A stretch of DNA of 52,392 nucleotides from JAGAJR01 sp048463395 (GCA_048463395.1 DBFWPL010000018.1:1-52392); one strand, 5' to 3'; shown: positions 42,380-52,306, counted from the stretch's first letter. Notes: a model not told the origin generated them from the sequence alone. Translations and numbers: made by a program.

Positions 42380-44198
42380 ATTCATCATTTTTCTTTTATT
42401 TGCGGCTGTTTTCGGATTTGGCAAAACAGCAGCGGCAGCGTACACCCCATTGTCTTCCCGCATAGCTTTGTATGGAGAATCCAAATACGGGCAAGGATTC
42501 ACACATTTTGAATATGCCAACCCTCTGGCTCCCAAAGGCGGAAAAATCGTTATGCCGGAATACGGTGGTTTTGATAACTTTAATCCGTTCATTTTCAAGG
42601 GAATTCCGGCATCATCCGCGGCAGCCTTAACTTTGGACTCTTTGGGGATTTCTCCCGTTGATGACATTTCCACTGTTTATCCCCTCATTGCCAAAGCCTT
42701 TGAACTGCCTCAGGACAAATCATTTGTCGGATTTATTATTGATGAAAAAGCCAAGTTCAGCGACGGTTCTCCCGTTACGGCCGATGATGTTATTTTTTCT
42801 TTTAATGCTCTGATTGAAAAAGGTTCTCCTTTATATAAAGTTTATTACGCCGATGTTGATAAAGCCGTCAAAATCAACGACCGCCACGTCCGCTTTATCT
42901 TCAAAAAAGGAACTCAAAATAGGGAACTGCCTCTCATCCTCTCCCAGATTAAAATTTTTTCGAAAAAAGACTGGGAAGGAAAAGATTTCAGCAAGCCGTC
43001 TTTGATGCCTCCTCTGGGAAGCGGTCCTTATATTATTGAACGATTTGAACCGGGGAAATATATTGTTTTGAAAAGGAATCCCGACTACTGGGCAAAGGAT
43101 TTTCCGGTTAACAAGGGGTTTTATAACTTTGATGAAATAAGGCTGGATTATTATCAGGATACAACCGTTACTCTGCAAGCCCTGTTTTCAGGAAACGTTG
43201 ACTTGAGAGAGGAATATATTTCTAAAATCTGGGTAACCGGATATAATAACGACATCGTCAAAAGCGGAAAAATTATCAAAGAAGAAATGCCACATAATCA
43301 ACCGGCGATTTTACAAAACTTCGCCTTTAATCTCCGCAAAGACAAATTTAAAGATAAAAAAGTTCGTGAGGCAATCGGGTTAGCTTTTAATTTTGACTGG
43401 GCTAATGATAAACTTTTTTACAACCAATATCAGCGAATCTACAGTTACTTTACCAATACAGGCATGGAAGCCGTCGGACTTCCTCAAGGCAAGGAACTGC
43501 AAATATTGAACAAATACAAAGATATTCTGGATAAGAGTGTTTTTGAAAAAGCACCATCCCTGCCCAGCCATAAAGATTATATGGAAACAAGGCAAAATCT
43601 GCGACAAGCTGTTTCTCTGCTCAAAGAGGCCGGATATGACTTCAAAGACGGAACTATGACCAACGTGCAAACCGGAGAAGCTTTGGAATTTGAAGTTTTG
43701 AGCAACTCTGCAAACGGCAGTGCCTTTACGCGGGTCATGCTGCCGTTTATTGACAATCTGAAAAAAATCGGCATAAAAGCAACGTTCAGAAACATTGAAG
43801 TAAGCGTTTTCAAAAACCGTTTGGACAATTTTGATTTCGACATGGCAATTATCTCTTACGGCGTCAGTCCGATGCCCGGAAACGAACAATTTGAAATCTG
43901 GGGCTCCAATGCCGCAGACATCAGGGGAAGCAATAATATTATCGGAGTCAAAAATCCGATTGTAGATGAGTTGATAAAAGGGATTGTGCAATCCGAACAC
44001 AAGGACGATTACACAGCTTACGTCCGAGCTTTGGACAGGGTTATGCTTAATGAACATTATCTTATTCCGCAATGGTATTCTCCTTACAAAAGAGTGGCTT
44101 ACCGGAACAAGTTCGGACATCCGACAACCAATTTAAAAATCGGTTTTCAACCGTATACATGGTGGATAAGACAAGATCAGGAGGCCGCCTCAAAATGA
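42357..44198 (+). CDS. yejA: Peptide ABC transporter substrate-binding protein (YejA type)
   Basis: 613 residues from the ATG at 42357; an earlier in-frame Met gives no signal peptide. Signal peptide at 1-28 (TAAAA). Family 5 extracellular solute-binding protein with YejA-type landmarks: SKYGQGFTHFEYANPLAPKGG near the N-terminus, GGFDNFNPFIFKG, PVTADDVIFSFNAL, GSGPYIIERFEPGKYIVLKR and a C-terminal QWYSPYKRVAYRNKFG. Binds peptides (microcin C type) in E. coli and rhizobia. Overlaps the genes on both sides. Confidence 0.88.
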   Translation: MRKIIQNKFIIFLLFAAVFGFGKTAAAAYTPLSSRIALYGESKYGQGFTHFEYANPLAPKGGKIVMPEYGGFDNFNPFIFKGIPASSAAALTLDSLGISPVDDISTVYPLIAKAFELPQDKSFVGFIIDEKAKFSDGSPVTADDVIFSFNALIEKGSPLYKVYYADVDKAVKINDRHVRFIFKKGTQNRELPLILSQIKIFSKKDWEGKDFSKPSLMPPLGSGPYIIERFEPGKYIVLKRNPDYWAKDFPVNKGFYNFDEIRLDYYQDTTVTLQALFSGNVDLREEYISKIWVTGYNNDIVKSGKIIKEEMPHNQPAILQNFAFNLRKDKFKDKKVREAIGLAFNFDWANDKLFYNQYQRIYSYFTNTGMEAVGLPQGKELQILNKYKDILDKSVFEKAPSLPSHKDYMETRQNLRQAVSLLKEAGYDFKDGTMTNVQTGEALEFEVLSNSANGSAFTRVMLPFIDNLKKIGIKATFRNIEVSVFKNRLDNFDFDMAIISYGVSPMPGNEQFEIWGSNAADIRGSNNIIGVKNPIVDELIKGIVQSEHKDDYTAYVRALDRVMLNEHYLIPQWYSPYKRVAYRNKFGHPTTNLKIGFQPYTWWIRQDQEAASK

Positions 44199-45271
44199 GA
44201 AATTATATTTTTAAGAGAATCCTGCTAATACCGGCAACTTTATTTGGGATTCTGGTTATAAACTTCATAATTATTCAAATGGCTCCGGGCGGCCCCGTAG
44301 AACACACTTTGGCAAAATACAGAGGATTGAATGTTGATGCAAAATCACAGTTTTCCGCCTCTGCTCAGATGAATATGGATGCCGCAGGAAGCAAATATCA
44401 GGGAGCTCAGGGTGTGCCGGAGGATTTAATTAAGGAACTTGAAAAGCAGTTTGGATTTGACAAGCCCGTTCATGTTCGTTTTGCAAAAATGCTTAAGGAT
44501 TATGCTCTTTTTGACTTTGGAAAAAGCTACTATCAAGACAAAACCGTTTGGCAGTTAATTGTCGAAAGAATGCCCGTGTCCGTTTCTCTGGGATTATGGT
44601 CGACATTGATCATTTATTTGATAGCTATCCCGTTGGGTATCAAAAAGGCTGTTCGGGACGGCTCCAATATGGACATCTGGACGTCTTTCGCGGTTATTGT
44701 CGGTTCGGCAATACCGGTCTTTTTGTTTGCGGTGTTTTTAATCGTGTTCTTTGCCGGAGGAACTTATCTGCAATGGTTCCCGCTGAGGGGTCTCACTTCC
44801 GACAATTGGGAAGAGCTTTCATTTGTCGGAAAAATCATTGATTATTTTCACCACATCGCTTTGCCGGTTACGGCCATGGTTATCGGCGGGTTTGCCAGCT
44901 TGACCATGCTGACAAAAAATTCTTTTATGGATGAGATAAATAAACAATATGTTTTAACCGCCCGTGCCAAAGGATTAAACGAAAATCAGATTTTATACGG
45001 TCATGTTTTCCGCAACGCAATGCTTATCGTTATTGCAGGTTTTCCTTCCATGCTGATAAAAATGCTGTTTACCGGAGCTTTGCTGATTGAAGTGATTTTC
45101 TCTTTAAACGGCTTGGGGCTGCTTGGCTATGAGGCTATCATGACCAGAGATTATCCGATAATTTTCGGAACATTGTATATTTTTGCGTTACTGGGACTAA
45201 TTTTGAAACTTATCAGCGATATTACCTATTCCGTTGTTGACCCGAGAATTAATTTTGAAGCTCAAAATTAA
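44195..45271 (+). CDS. yejB: Peptide ABC transporter permease (YejB type)
   Basis: 358 residues from the ATG overlapping the yejA stop (ATGA). Starts IFKRILLIPATLFGILVINF, has an extra loop after helix 1 (about 45-95), and the EAA permease loop YVLTARAKGLNENQILYGHVF. Six membrane segments. The usual next genes, yejE (permease) and yejF (ATPase), do not follow: the next gene is on the other strand and overlaps by 4 bp. Confidence 0.9.
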   Translation: MRNYIFKRILLIPATLFGILVINFIIIQMAPGGPVEHTLAKYRGLNVDAKSQFSASAQMNMDAAGSKYQGAQGVPEDLIKELEKQFGFDKPVHVRFAKMLKDYALFDFGKSYYQDKTVWQLIVERMPVSVSLGLWSTLIIYLIAIPLGIKKAVRDGSNMDIWTSFAVIVGSAIPVFLFAVFLIVFFAGGTYLQWFPLRGLTSDNWEELSFVGKIIDYFHHIALPVTAMVIGGFASLTMLTKNSFMDEINKQYVLTARAKGLNENQILYGHVFRNAMLIVIAGFPSMLIKMLFTGALLIEVIFSLNGLGLLGYEAIMTRDYPIIFGTLYIFALLGLILKLISDITYSVVDPRINFEAQN

Positions 45272-46692
45272 GCCGAACGAGAATTGTTCCGAGAAAGAAT
45301 TTTGGCAATCGTCGTTTCCAAATCTTCGCTTTGACGAGATTCAATAATTTCGATAATTTCAACTTCTTTTTTATCCAAACGACGGTTAATGCCTATAGAA
45401 TCGTAATACTGCTTGCTGGCATTATATAATTTTGCGGCTTGAAGGCTGTTGCCTTGTTCATAGTAATACTGCGACAGCATTTTATTGGCATTGGCAACTT
45501 GTCGCGGATAAACATCTTCATCGGCCAAATTGATAACATTTTGATATGCCCACATTGCCTTGTTATTGCTGTCTGCTTTTGCATAGCTGTCAGCAACCCG
45601 GCTCCAGGCATTGACATTATGAGGCAACAGTTCAATCGACAGCTCAAACGCTCCCGTAGCCAAATGAATATCCGTTAAAGAAGCTAAAGTTCCGAAAGTA
45701 CAGGCATTATTTGACGTTTCCGCAAAAATGGCATCCCTTTTGGCACCGAGAGCCATCGTAGAACCGCGGTCGATAGCGTTGTCCATAAGAGCTTCAATCA
45801 AAGCCAGTGCCAGAGAAGGATCGCCTTTTGCCAGATGAAACAAAGCTGCATCCTCTCTCGGCAATTGCCGCTCGGACGAAAGATTGCGGAATTTATCATT
45901 AAGACACAAGACGATAAATTCTTTTGTAGCATCAATTATCTGCAAAACATCATCTTCAGAACAAGTTCCCTGATTGCGATACATAATTGTCTGGGCGATT
46001 TTCAAATCATCCACTCCGCGGCCGATCATGTCAATAATCAATCCCATTAAATCCGGCAGCGTTTTCCGGCTTTGATGGTATTGAAGATTCATTGTCTGCG
46101 TATCAATTTTTTCCAAAGCGTCCTGAGCAATTTTATTTTTTGACCAGTCTAAATCTATGACATTCTTTTCTCTGAATTTTTCACGAGACTTTTCCTCTTC
46201 GGCAACTTGCTCTTTTTCTTTTTTATTTTTTTCGTCTTCTTTTTCAGCCCGTTCTTTTTCTTCCTGCTCCGCTTGTTCTAAAGCCTGCCGCTGTTTGGCC
46301 GCCTGTTCTTGTTGTTCGGTATAAAGTTTTTCGGCTCGGGATTGTTCAAGCTCCCTTTCCAACTCTTTTTCAAGTTCTTTTTCCAACTCCAGTTCATTGG
46401 TTAATTCTTGGGCAACATCCTCATCCAAATCCTCAAAAACGGAATTTGTCTTTTTTCTGCTTGAAACCGCCTGATCGCTTTTCAAAAAAGAAACGATAGA
46501 TTTGACATACAAAACGATAATCAGGAAAAGAAACAGAATGAAGGCCAGCAGCATCAAGATAATCGAGGCCAGACGAAGATTATTTGCACCGGATAAATAG
46601 CGGTTTAACACACTTGCCAAAACATCAATGTTATTGGATACGGAACTTAGAAAATCCACAGAGGACAGAATAGTTATTATATGTTCCTGCAT
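45268..46692 (-). CDS. Membrane protein with coiled coil and TPR-like repeats
   Basis: 474 residues. A membrane helix at about 42-64, then a long Glu/Lys/Gln coiled coil (about 95-190), then a helical C-terminal half with TPR-like repeats (NVNAWSRVADSYAKADSN, YYEQGNSLQAAKLYNASKQY). No signal peptide; probably one membrane anchor with the large domain inside the cell. Not recognised beyond this. Convergent with yejB, 4-bp overlap. Confidence 0.75.
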   Translation of the reverse strand: MQEHIITILSSVDFLSSVSNNIDVLASVLNRYLSGANNLRLASIILMLLAFILFLFLIIVLYVKSIVSFLKSDQAVSSRKKTNSVFEDLDEDVAQELTNELELEKELEKELERELEQSRAEKLYTEQQEQAAKQRQALEQAEQEEKERAEKEDEKNKKEKEQVAEEEKSREKFREKNVIDLDWSKNKIAQDALEKIDTQTMNLQYHQSRKTLPDLMGLIIDMIGRGVDDLKIAQTIMYRNQGTCSEDDVLQIIDATKEFIVLCLNDKFRNLSSERQLPREDAALFHLAKGDPSLALALIEALMDNAIDRGSTMALGAKRDAIFAETSNNACTFGTLASLTDIHLATGAFELSIELLPHNVNAWSRVADSYAKADSNNKAMWAYQNVINLADEDVYPRQVANANKMLSQYYYEQGNSLQAAKLYNASKQYYDSIGINRRLDKKEVEIIEIIESRQSEDLETTIAKILSRNNSRSA

Positions 46693-46813
46693 TATTTTAA
46701 GGGCACCATTTACAAATTTTTAATTAATGTTTAGAATACCACTGTTATGAAAGGCATTATATAGTGATGTTTGTGAAAAAACAATAACAAAACATAACGG
46801 AAATAAATTAATA

Positions 46814-47725
46814 ATGGGTTACCTCAGTCAAAAAAAGAAATTTGAACGTTTGAATATTGTTCTGAACAGTCTGCTGGTTTTTATCGGTATTATTTCCGTT
46901 TTGGCTTTTTTTAATGAAGGAAACGGCTTTTTTGCTTATCTGAACACTTGGCGGCTGCAACTGTACATTATTGCAATCGGACTGTTTTTAACGGCTTTGT
47001 ATTATAAGTTTTTTATTCAGGCTTTTCTGGCTTTTTTATTTATTTTAATTAACTACTTTGTCATCGCTTCCGCCACCAACATTATGGTCAACGTAGAAAG
47101 CAGCGGCGAAAACAAAATTTCTATTGTTTATCAAAATGCCACCAAAGAAATTGTCCCTTTGGTTAATGAGGCGAAAAAAGCTCAGGCGGATTTAATCGGT
47201 GTTAATCACAAGCACTCTATTATGCTTCCGGAAGTATTGCTTTCTTACAAAATTTTTCATAATACCGCCAATTTGGACAAGAGTTTTATTCTGACCAATT
47301 TAAATTCAGAACGGGCAGGAAAATTAAGATTCAGCAAAAATAATGTCGCTTCTTTCGTTAACGCGGAAAAAGACGGTAAACGTTTTGTTTTCATTAATAT
47401 TGATTTCTCAAACATCGCCCATAGTGAAAAAGACGTTGTTTTCCATAATCTGTCCGAATTTATTTTGAAACAGGACGAACCGGTTATTATTGTCGGGGAT
47501 TTCGGTATTCCGGCGTGGTCTAAGACTTTTCAGGATTTTTTGGTAAAAACGGGGTTGGAAGTGAAAAACCGTGTGGTTCTGAGCGACGGTAAAAGTTTGA
47601 TTAATCCGTTCCATTCCCCGACAATAAATGTTTTGGCGTATAAGAATTTCGGATTACACAAGCTTGTTTTCTTAAAAAAATCAAAAAATCCGAATTATCC
47701 GTTATTGTTTGAGTTGAATTTCTAG
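46814..47725 (+). CDS. Membrane protein with degenerate EEP-like domain
   Basis: 303 residues. Three membrane helices in the first 95 residues, then an endonuclease/exonuclease/phosphatase-like domain seen in the segments KISIVYQNA, FVFINIDFSN, EPVIIVGDFGIPAWSKTFQDFL and FHSPTINVLAY. The catalytic Asn of the usual GDFN motif is Gly (GDFG), and the final His-containing SDHxP motif is not seen. This suggests loss of nuclease activity. Convergent overlap of 24 bp with the TPR gene. Confidence 0.7.
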   Translation: MGYLSQKKKFERLNIVLNSLLVFIGIISVLAFFNEGNGFFAYLNTWRLQLYIIAIGLFLTALYYKFFIQAFLAFLFILINYFVIASATNIMVNVESSGENKISIVYQNATKEIVPLVNEAKKAQADLIGVNHKHSIMLPEVLLSYKIFHNTANLDKSFILTNLNSERAGKLRFSKNNVASFVNAEKDGKRFVFINIDFSNIAHSEKDVVFHNLSEFILKQDEPVIIVGDFGIPAWSKTFQDFLVKTGLEVKNRVVLSDGKSLINPFHSPTINVLAYKNFGLHKLVFLKKSKNPNYPLLFELNF

Positions 47726-49183
47726 TTTAGCGAGCCGTTTTTCGATAATTTTAGAGAGTTCGTTTTCACCAAAGGCTTTGGCATATTCCAAAGCGGTCTG
47801 AAGTGTTTTTTTGGCTGCGTCAAAATTACCGCAACGATATTCTATCAGGCTGATGTTGGCATAGTCGGTAGCTATACCGGTCAGGCGGTCGTTTTTTTGT
47901 TCCAAAGACAATGACTGCAAAAACAAACCTTTTGCCCTTTTAAAATCTTTCATCTGTAAGAAAATCAACCCCAAAAGATTATAGGCATTGGCCGGATGAA
48001 ACGAACTTTCATTTTTCCGGCTGACCGTGATAATTTTTCGTAAAAGGTTTTCCGCTTCTGAAAATCGTTTAAGCTCAAACAGACAAAGAGCCTGTAAATA
48101 CATACTTTCCAACATGGCGGAAAGATTGGAACCCTTATAAAGTTTTTCTGCAGTTTCCGCCGAGGAAAGTGCTTTTTTATATTTTTTTTGCTCATAATGG
48201 ATATGGGCAAGCAGTTCTTGTCCGAAAGCAAGGCTCTTTTTATCGGAAGACATTTGAGAAACCAAAGAAAGCTTTTTAACGGCAGATTTGTATTCTTTTT
48301 GCAAAAGCAGCATTAATGCCTGCTGATTATAAATATCTGCCAGAGCTGTATTTCTTTTAATTTCCGCGTTAATTTTTTCGGCTTTTTCAAAATAAGCAGC
48401 AGCCTCTTCAAAGCGTTCCTGCAAAACCATCAGCATTCCCAAATTTCCGCAAACATCGGCACATCCCGCCCGGTTTCCCAATTTCTCGTTAAGTTTTAGA
48501 GCTGCATCAAACATAAACTGAGAAACATCTTCCACACAGCTTATGCGATAAACGGTTCCCATTTGCTGACAGGCTTTGGCTTCCTCGTAATAAGCCTTTT
48601 CTTTATTGAACAATTTAATTGCCAAAGAACAGTTTTCCGACGCGGAAAGCATATCTCCGTTGGCAAGATTGAAAAAACTCTGATAATAAGCATATTTCGC
48701 TCTAACATACCTTGAAGCTTTTTTTAAGTTGATATTCTCCAGAGCCAAACGAGTTTTGGGCAGATTTCCCCGACAAAAATACATTGCCGCCAACTCTATT
48801 GTCATTTCCTGCCGAGCCGGATTTTTTCTAACTTCTTTTTCAATCAAGGGGATGGCTTCCGAAAGGTTTTGAAAAGCTTTCAGGATTTCAGCTTCGAAAA
48901 CTTTGTCATGCTTTTTCAGGTAAGTTTCCGCCGGAGACGTTTTTCCGAAACACAGATAAAGCAAAGCTCTCTTGGCGGAGGAATTATGTTCTTTGATTAA
49001 AAATCGCACCACACTCTTTAAAACCTGTTCCGAAAAAAATATCTCTCCGTTAAAGGTTTGTTGACGAAGGACAAAAGCTTTGGACACAAGTTTATAAAAA
49101 TGATCCAAAACCATCCGCCGATAAAAGGCTATGACGCTAAACGCCGCATATCCGAAAATTGCAAAAAGTGTCAGGTATTTCAT
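47702..49183 (-). CDS. TPR-repeat protein
   Basis: 493 residues with one N-terminal membrane helix (about 4-22), then ten or more TPR-like helix pairs, e.g. CADVCGNLGMLMVLQERFEEAAAYFEKAEK, YNLLGLIFLQMKDFKRAKGLF and YANISLIEYRCGNFDAAKKTL (shortened). A protein-interaction scaffold with unknown partners. It is divergent from the Lon-family gene. Confidence 0.82.
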   Translation of the reverse strand: MKYLTLFAIFGYAAFSVIAFYRRMVLDHFYKLVSKAFVLRQQTFNGEIFFSEQVLKSVVRFLIKEHNSSAKRALLYLCFGKTSPAETYLKKHDKVFEAEILKAFQNLSEAIPLIEKEVRKNPARQEMTIELAAMYFCRGNLPKTRLALENINLKKASRYVRAKYAYYQSFFNLANGDMLSASENCSLAIKLFNKEKAYYEEAKACQQMGTVYRISCVEDVSQFMFDAALKLNEKLGNRAGCADVCGNLGMLMVLQERFEEAAAYFEKAEKINAEIKRNTALADIYNQQALMLLLQKEYKSAVKKLSLVSQMSSDKKSLAFGQELLAHIHYEQKKYKKALSSAETAEKLYKGSNLSAMLESMYLQALCLFELKRFSEAENLLRKIITVSRKNESSFHPANAYNLLGLIFLQMKDFKRAKGLFLQSLSLEQKNDRLTGIATDYANISLIEYRCGNFDAAKKTLQTALEYAKAFGENELSKIIEKRLAKLEIQLKQ

Positions 49184-49263
49184 AAAATCTTTACGCTATG
49201 TTAGTGTTTTTATCATTATAATCATGAATAACATTATAAATTATATATAGGGATTTTTTTAAT

Positions 49264-51699
49264 ATGGCTATCTCAAAATTAAAATCAGAAGAACTTTATA
49301 AAAAGTGCGATCCTAAAAAATTTGATTTTATGACTACCGCAGAACTGGAAGAACGCCTTTCCGCTTTAGGGCAAGACAGAGCTTTAAGTGCCGTAGAACT
49401 TGGCATTAACATTAAATCAAAAGGATACAATCTGTTTTGTTTGGGACCGGAAGGAACCGGAAAAACCAGTTTGGTAAAACGTATTCTGGTTAAAGAAGCC
49501 AAAAACCGCCCGACACCGGATGACTGGGCATATGTTTATAATTTTGAAGAGCCACATAAACCTGTTGCCATTCACTTCCCGGCAGGAAAGGCTGCTGAAT
49601 TTGCCAAAGATATTGATAAGCTTATTGAAGAATTTTCCGTTTCCATCCCTTCCATTCTGGAAAGTGATGAATACAAAGCAAGCCTGAGCATCATCAAGGA
49701 AAAATACAAACAAAAAAAAGAAGAATATATTCGTTTATTGCAGAAAAAAGCCAAAGGCAAGAGCGTTTCTCTGCTGCATATGCCGGTCGGATTGGTCGTC
49801 GCTCCGGTTAAAAACGGCGAAGTTTTGAGCCCGGAAGCTTTTGATGAGTTACCGGAAGACGAGAAAAAATCTCTGATTGACGATTTGAACGTTATGCAGG
49901 AAGAGATTGAGAACGCCGCTCAAGACCTTCCGGAATGGGAAGAAAAACAGCGAAAAGAAATTGCTTCCCTGCGTGAAAAATTCATTAAAGTAGCCGTAAA
50001 AAAACCGATTAACGAACTTCGGTTACATCATAAAGCTTATAAAGGAGCCGTTGAGTTTCTGAAAAATGTTCAGAAAAATATCATTGATAATATTGATGAC
50101 TATTTGCCGAATCAGGAAAATGCCGCCGGGGCAGAAGAAGGCGATGCTTTGTCTGCTTTACTCTCCCGCATGAATAAGCCGGAAGAAGACAAATTTGCAA
50201 AATTCAAGGTTAACGTTGTCGTCAAAAACGAGCCGGATTCCGGGGCTCCGATTGTTCATCTGGATCATCCGACACAAGGCAATTTGGTGGGTAAGGTTGA
50301 ACGAATCCAGCAATATGGTGCTCTCTTAACCGACTTTACGTTAATTAAAGCCGGAGCACTCCACAGAGCAAACGGCGGTTTCTTACTCATTGACGCCCGC
50401 AAACTTCTTGTTCAGCCTTATGCCTGGGACTCCTTAAAACGGGCTCTTGCTTCCAAAAACATTAAAATCGAAACACCGGGAGATGAAACCAGCTTTACGA
50501 CCATTTCGTTGGATCCGGAACCAATTCCGTTGGATGTTAAAGTTATTTTGACCGGAGATGCCGAGCTTTATGAGCTCTTATCCGAACGGGATCCTGACTT
50601 TTCCGATTATTTCAAAGTCGAGGCCGACTTCGGCGTTTTGATGGACAGAACAGATGAAAACGAGATTGAATATGCCAAGCTAATCGGTTCCCTGTCAAAG
50701 AAGAAAAAACTTCGTTCTCTGAACAAACAGGCCGTCGCCAAAGTTATTGAATATTCATCCCGATTGGCGGAAGATTCCGAAAAATTAACCGCACACATCG
50801 CCTCTATCGGTGATTTGTTAAGAGAAGCCGACTATTGGGCTCGCAAATCCAAGTCCAACCAAATCGGCAAAAATCACATTGAACAGGCCGTTGAAGCCCA
50901 AATTTACCGCAGCGACCGTATCAAACAGGCCATGTTGGAACAAATCGACAAAGGAACTATCCTTATGGATGTTGAAGGAAAACGTGTCGGACAGATTAAC
51001 GGTTTGGTTGTTTATAACTTCTCCCGTTTTTCTTTCGGAAAACCGTCCCGTTTGACAACTCAGGTTCGTATCGGCCGCGGCGACTTCGTAAACATTGAAC
51101 GAGAAGTTGAGATGAGCGGACCTATCCACTCCAAAGGCGTGTTGATTTTGCAAGCTCTGTTAGCCAACCGTTTCGCTAAGGACAGTCCGTTATCTTTGGA
51201 AGCCTCCATCGTTTTTGAACAATCTTACGGCGGCGTAGACGGCGACAGTGCCTCTTCCACCGAATATTACTGCATGCTTTCGGCGATTGCCAATATTCCT
51301 ATTAAGCAAAGCATTGCCGTTACCGGTTCCATCAACCAATTTGGCGAAATTCAGCCAATCGGCGGCGTAAACGAAAAGATTGAGGGTTTCTTCGACGTTT
51401 GCAATCATCGCGGCTTGACCGGAACACAAGGGGTTGTCATTCCTCGCACCAATGTCAAAGACTTGATGTTGAGAGAAGATATTCTGAATGCCGTTGATGA
51501 AGGAAAATTCCATATTTACGCCGTAGATACCGTAGATGACGGTATTGAGGTTCTGACCGGAATTCCGGCCGGAAAACCTGACAAGCACGGCAACTATCCG
51601 AAAGGTACCGTTAATTACGAGGTTAAAAAGAGCCTGACCGAATACTACAAAAAGTATGTTCGTTATGCCCGTGAAACTTATGGCTGCATAGGTAAATAA
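49264..51699 (+). CDS. Lon-family ATP-dependent protease (YcbZ/LonB-like)
   Basis: 811 residues. P-loop GPEGTGKTS at about 59-67, a large inserted coiled region (about 110-290), then the AAA part (GALHRANGGFLLIDARKLL, LTGDAELYELL) and a C-terminal Lon protease domain. The catalytic Ser-Lys dyad is visible: Ser662 in GVDGDSASSTEYY and Lys705 in GGVNEKIEGF. This is the family called ATP-dependent protease La-like or YcbZ, not canonical LonA. The tyrosine phosphatase gene starts inside its stop (TAATG). Confidence 0.9.
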   Translation: MAISKLKSEELYKKCDPKKFDFMTTAELEERLSALGQDRALSAVELGINIKSKGYNLFCLGPEGTGKTSLVKRILVKEAKNRPTPDDWAYVYNFEEPHKPVAIHFPAGKAAEFAKDIDKLIEEFSVSIPSILESDEYKASLSIIKEKYKQKKEEYIRLLQKKAKGKSVSLLHMPVGLVVAPVKNGEVLSPEAFDELPEDEKKSLIDDLNVMQEEIENAAQDLPEWEEKQRKEIASLREKFIKVAVKKPINELRLHHKAYKGAVEFLKNVQKNIIDNIDDYLPNQENAAGAEEGDALSALLSRMNKPEEDKFAKFKVNVVVKNEPDSGAPIVHLDHPTQGNLVGKVERIQQYGALLTDFTLIKAGALHRANGGFLLIDARKLLVQPYAWDSLKRALASKNIKIETPGDETSFTTISLDPEPIPLDVKVILTGDAELYELLSERDPDFSDYFKVEADFGVLMDRTDENEIEYAKLIGSLSKKKKLRSLNKQAVAKVIEYSSRLAEDSEKLTAHIASIGDLLREADYWARKSKSNQIGKNHIEQAVEAQIYRSDRIKQAMLEQIDKGTILMDVEGKRVGQINGLVVYNFSRFSFGKPSRLTTQVRIGRGDFVNIEREVEMSGPIHSKGVLILQALLANRFAKDSPLSLEASIVFEQSYGGVDGDSASSTEYYCMLSAIANIPIKQSIAVTGSINQFGEIQPIGGVNEKIEGFFDVCNHRGLTGTQGVVIPRTNVKDLMLREDILNAVDEGKFHIYAVDTVDDGIEVLTGIPAGKPDKHGNYPKGTVNYEVKKSLTEYYKKYVRYARETYGCIGK

Positions 51700-52169
51700 T
51701 GTACAAAATACTTTTTGTTTGCCAAGGAAACATTTGTCGCTCTCCAACCGCGGAAGGAATCATGCGGAAGCTGATAGTCGATGCAGGTTTGGACGGGGAA
51801 ATAAGTGTGGATTCTGCCGGAATTTCTGCTTATCATCAGGGAGACATACCGGATTTACGTTCCATTGAATGTGCGGAACGACACGGAATAAACTTAAGGT
51901 ATTTACGTTCTCGCCCTGTTAAAGCCGAGGATTTTGCCGAGTTTGACTTAATTTTGGGAATGGATGACAATAATATTGAAGACTTGTCTTGGCGACGACC
52001 GGACGGTGATGATCGTTACCGCAAAGCTTTGGTTAAAAAATTATTGGAATATGCTCCCGAATACGGAGAAAATGTTCCCGATCCGTATTATCATAATGGT
52101 TTTGACAAGGTTTTTGAGATGATGGAAGCTGCTTGTAAAAATCTGTTAAAAAAACTGTCAACAAAATAA
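51699..52169 (+). CDS. Low-molecular-weight protein tyrosine phosphatase
   Basis: 156 residues. Catalytic loop CQGNICRS (Cys8, Arg14) near the N-terminus, acid loop DPYYHNGFDKVFEMME near the C-terminus. Typical LMW-PTP length and order. These enzymes dephosphorylate tyrosine in proteins, often bacterial kinases of capsule export; the target here is unknown. Start is coupled to the upstream Lon-family gene. Confidence 0.92.
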   Translation: MYKILFVCQGNICRSPTAEGIMRKLIVDAGLDGEISVDSAGISAYHQGDIPDLRSIECAERHGINLRYLRSRPVKAEDFAEFDLILGMDDNNIEDLSWRRPDGDDRYRKALVKKLLEYAPEYGENVPDPYYHNGFDKVFEMMEAACKNLLKKLSTK

Positions 52170-52205
52170 AGCTATATTTAGCCCCTCTCTCTTAAGAGGA
52201 AGTTC

Positions 52206-52242
52206 TAAACAAAAAGCTCCTGAAAAAGGAGCTTTTTGTTTG
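52206..52242. terminator. Terminator of the Lon-like/LMW-PTP unit
   Basis: 15-bp stem AAACAAAAAGCTCCT/AGGAGCTTTTTGTTT with a short GAAAA loop; U-tracts on both sides. Confidence 0.9.
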
Positions 52243-52274
52243 TAAACTTATGTTCCTAAAAAAATGAGCAATTA

Positions 52275-52306
52275 CCGGCACCCGGCGGGTGGTCAGCGAC
52301 CGCCGG
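52275..52306. other. Perfect T-shaped (three-way junction) palindrome
   Basis: CCGGC (52275-52279), then hairpin ACCC-GGC-GGGT (52280-52290), then hairpin GGTC-AGC-GACC (52291-52301), then GCCGG (52302-52306) pairing with the first word. No base is left unpaired except the two 3-base loops. GC-rich in an AT-rich gap. Confidence 0.75.

Noticed and set aside
43380..44120. 246-residue minus-strand ORF inside yejA
   Set aside because: Shadow of yejA; no ribosome site or motif.
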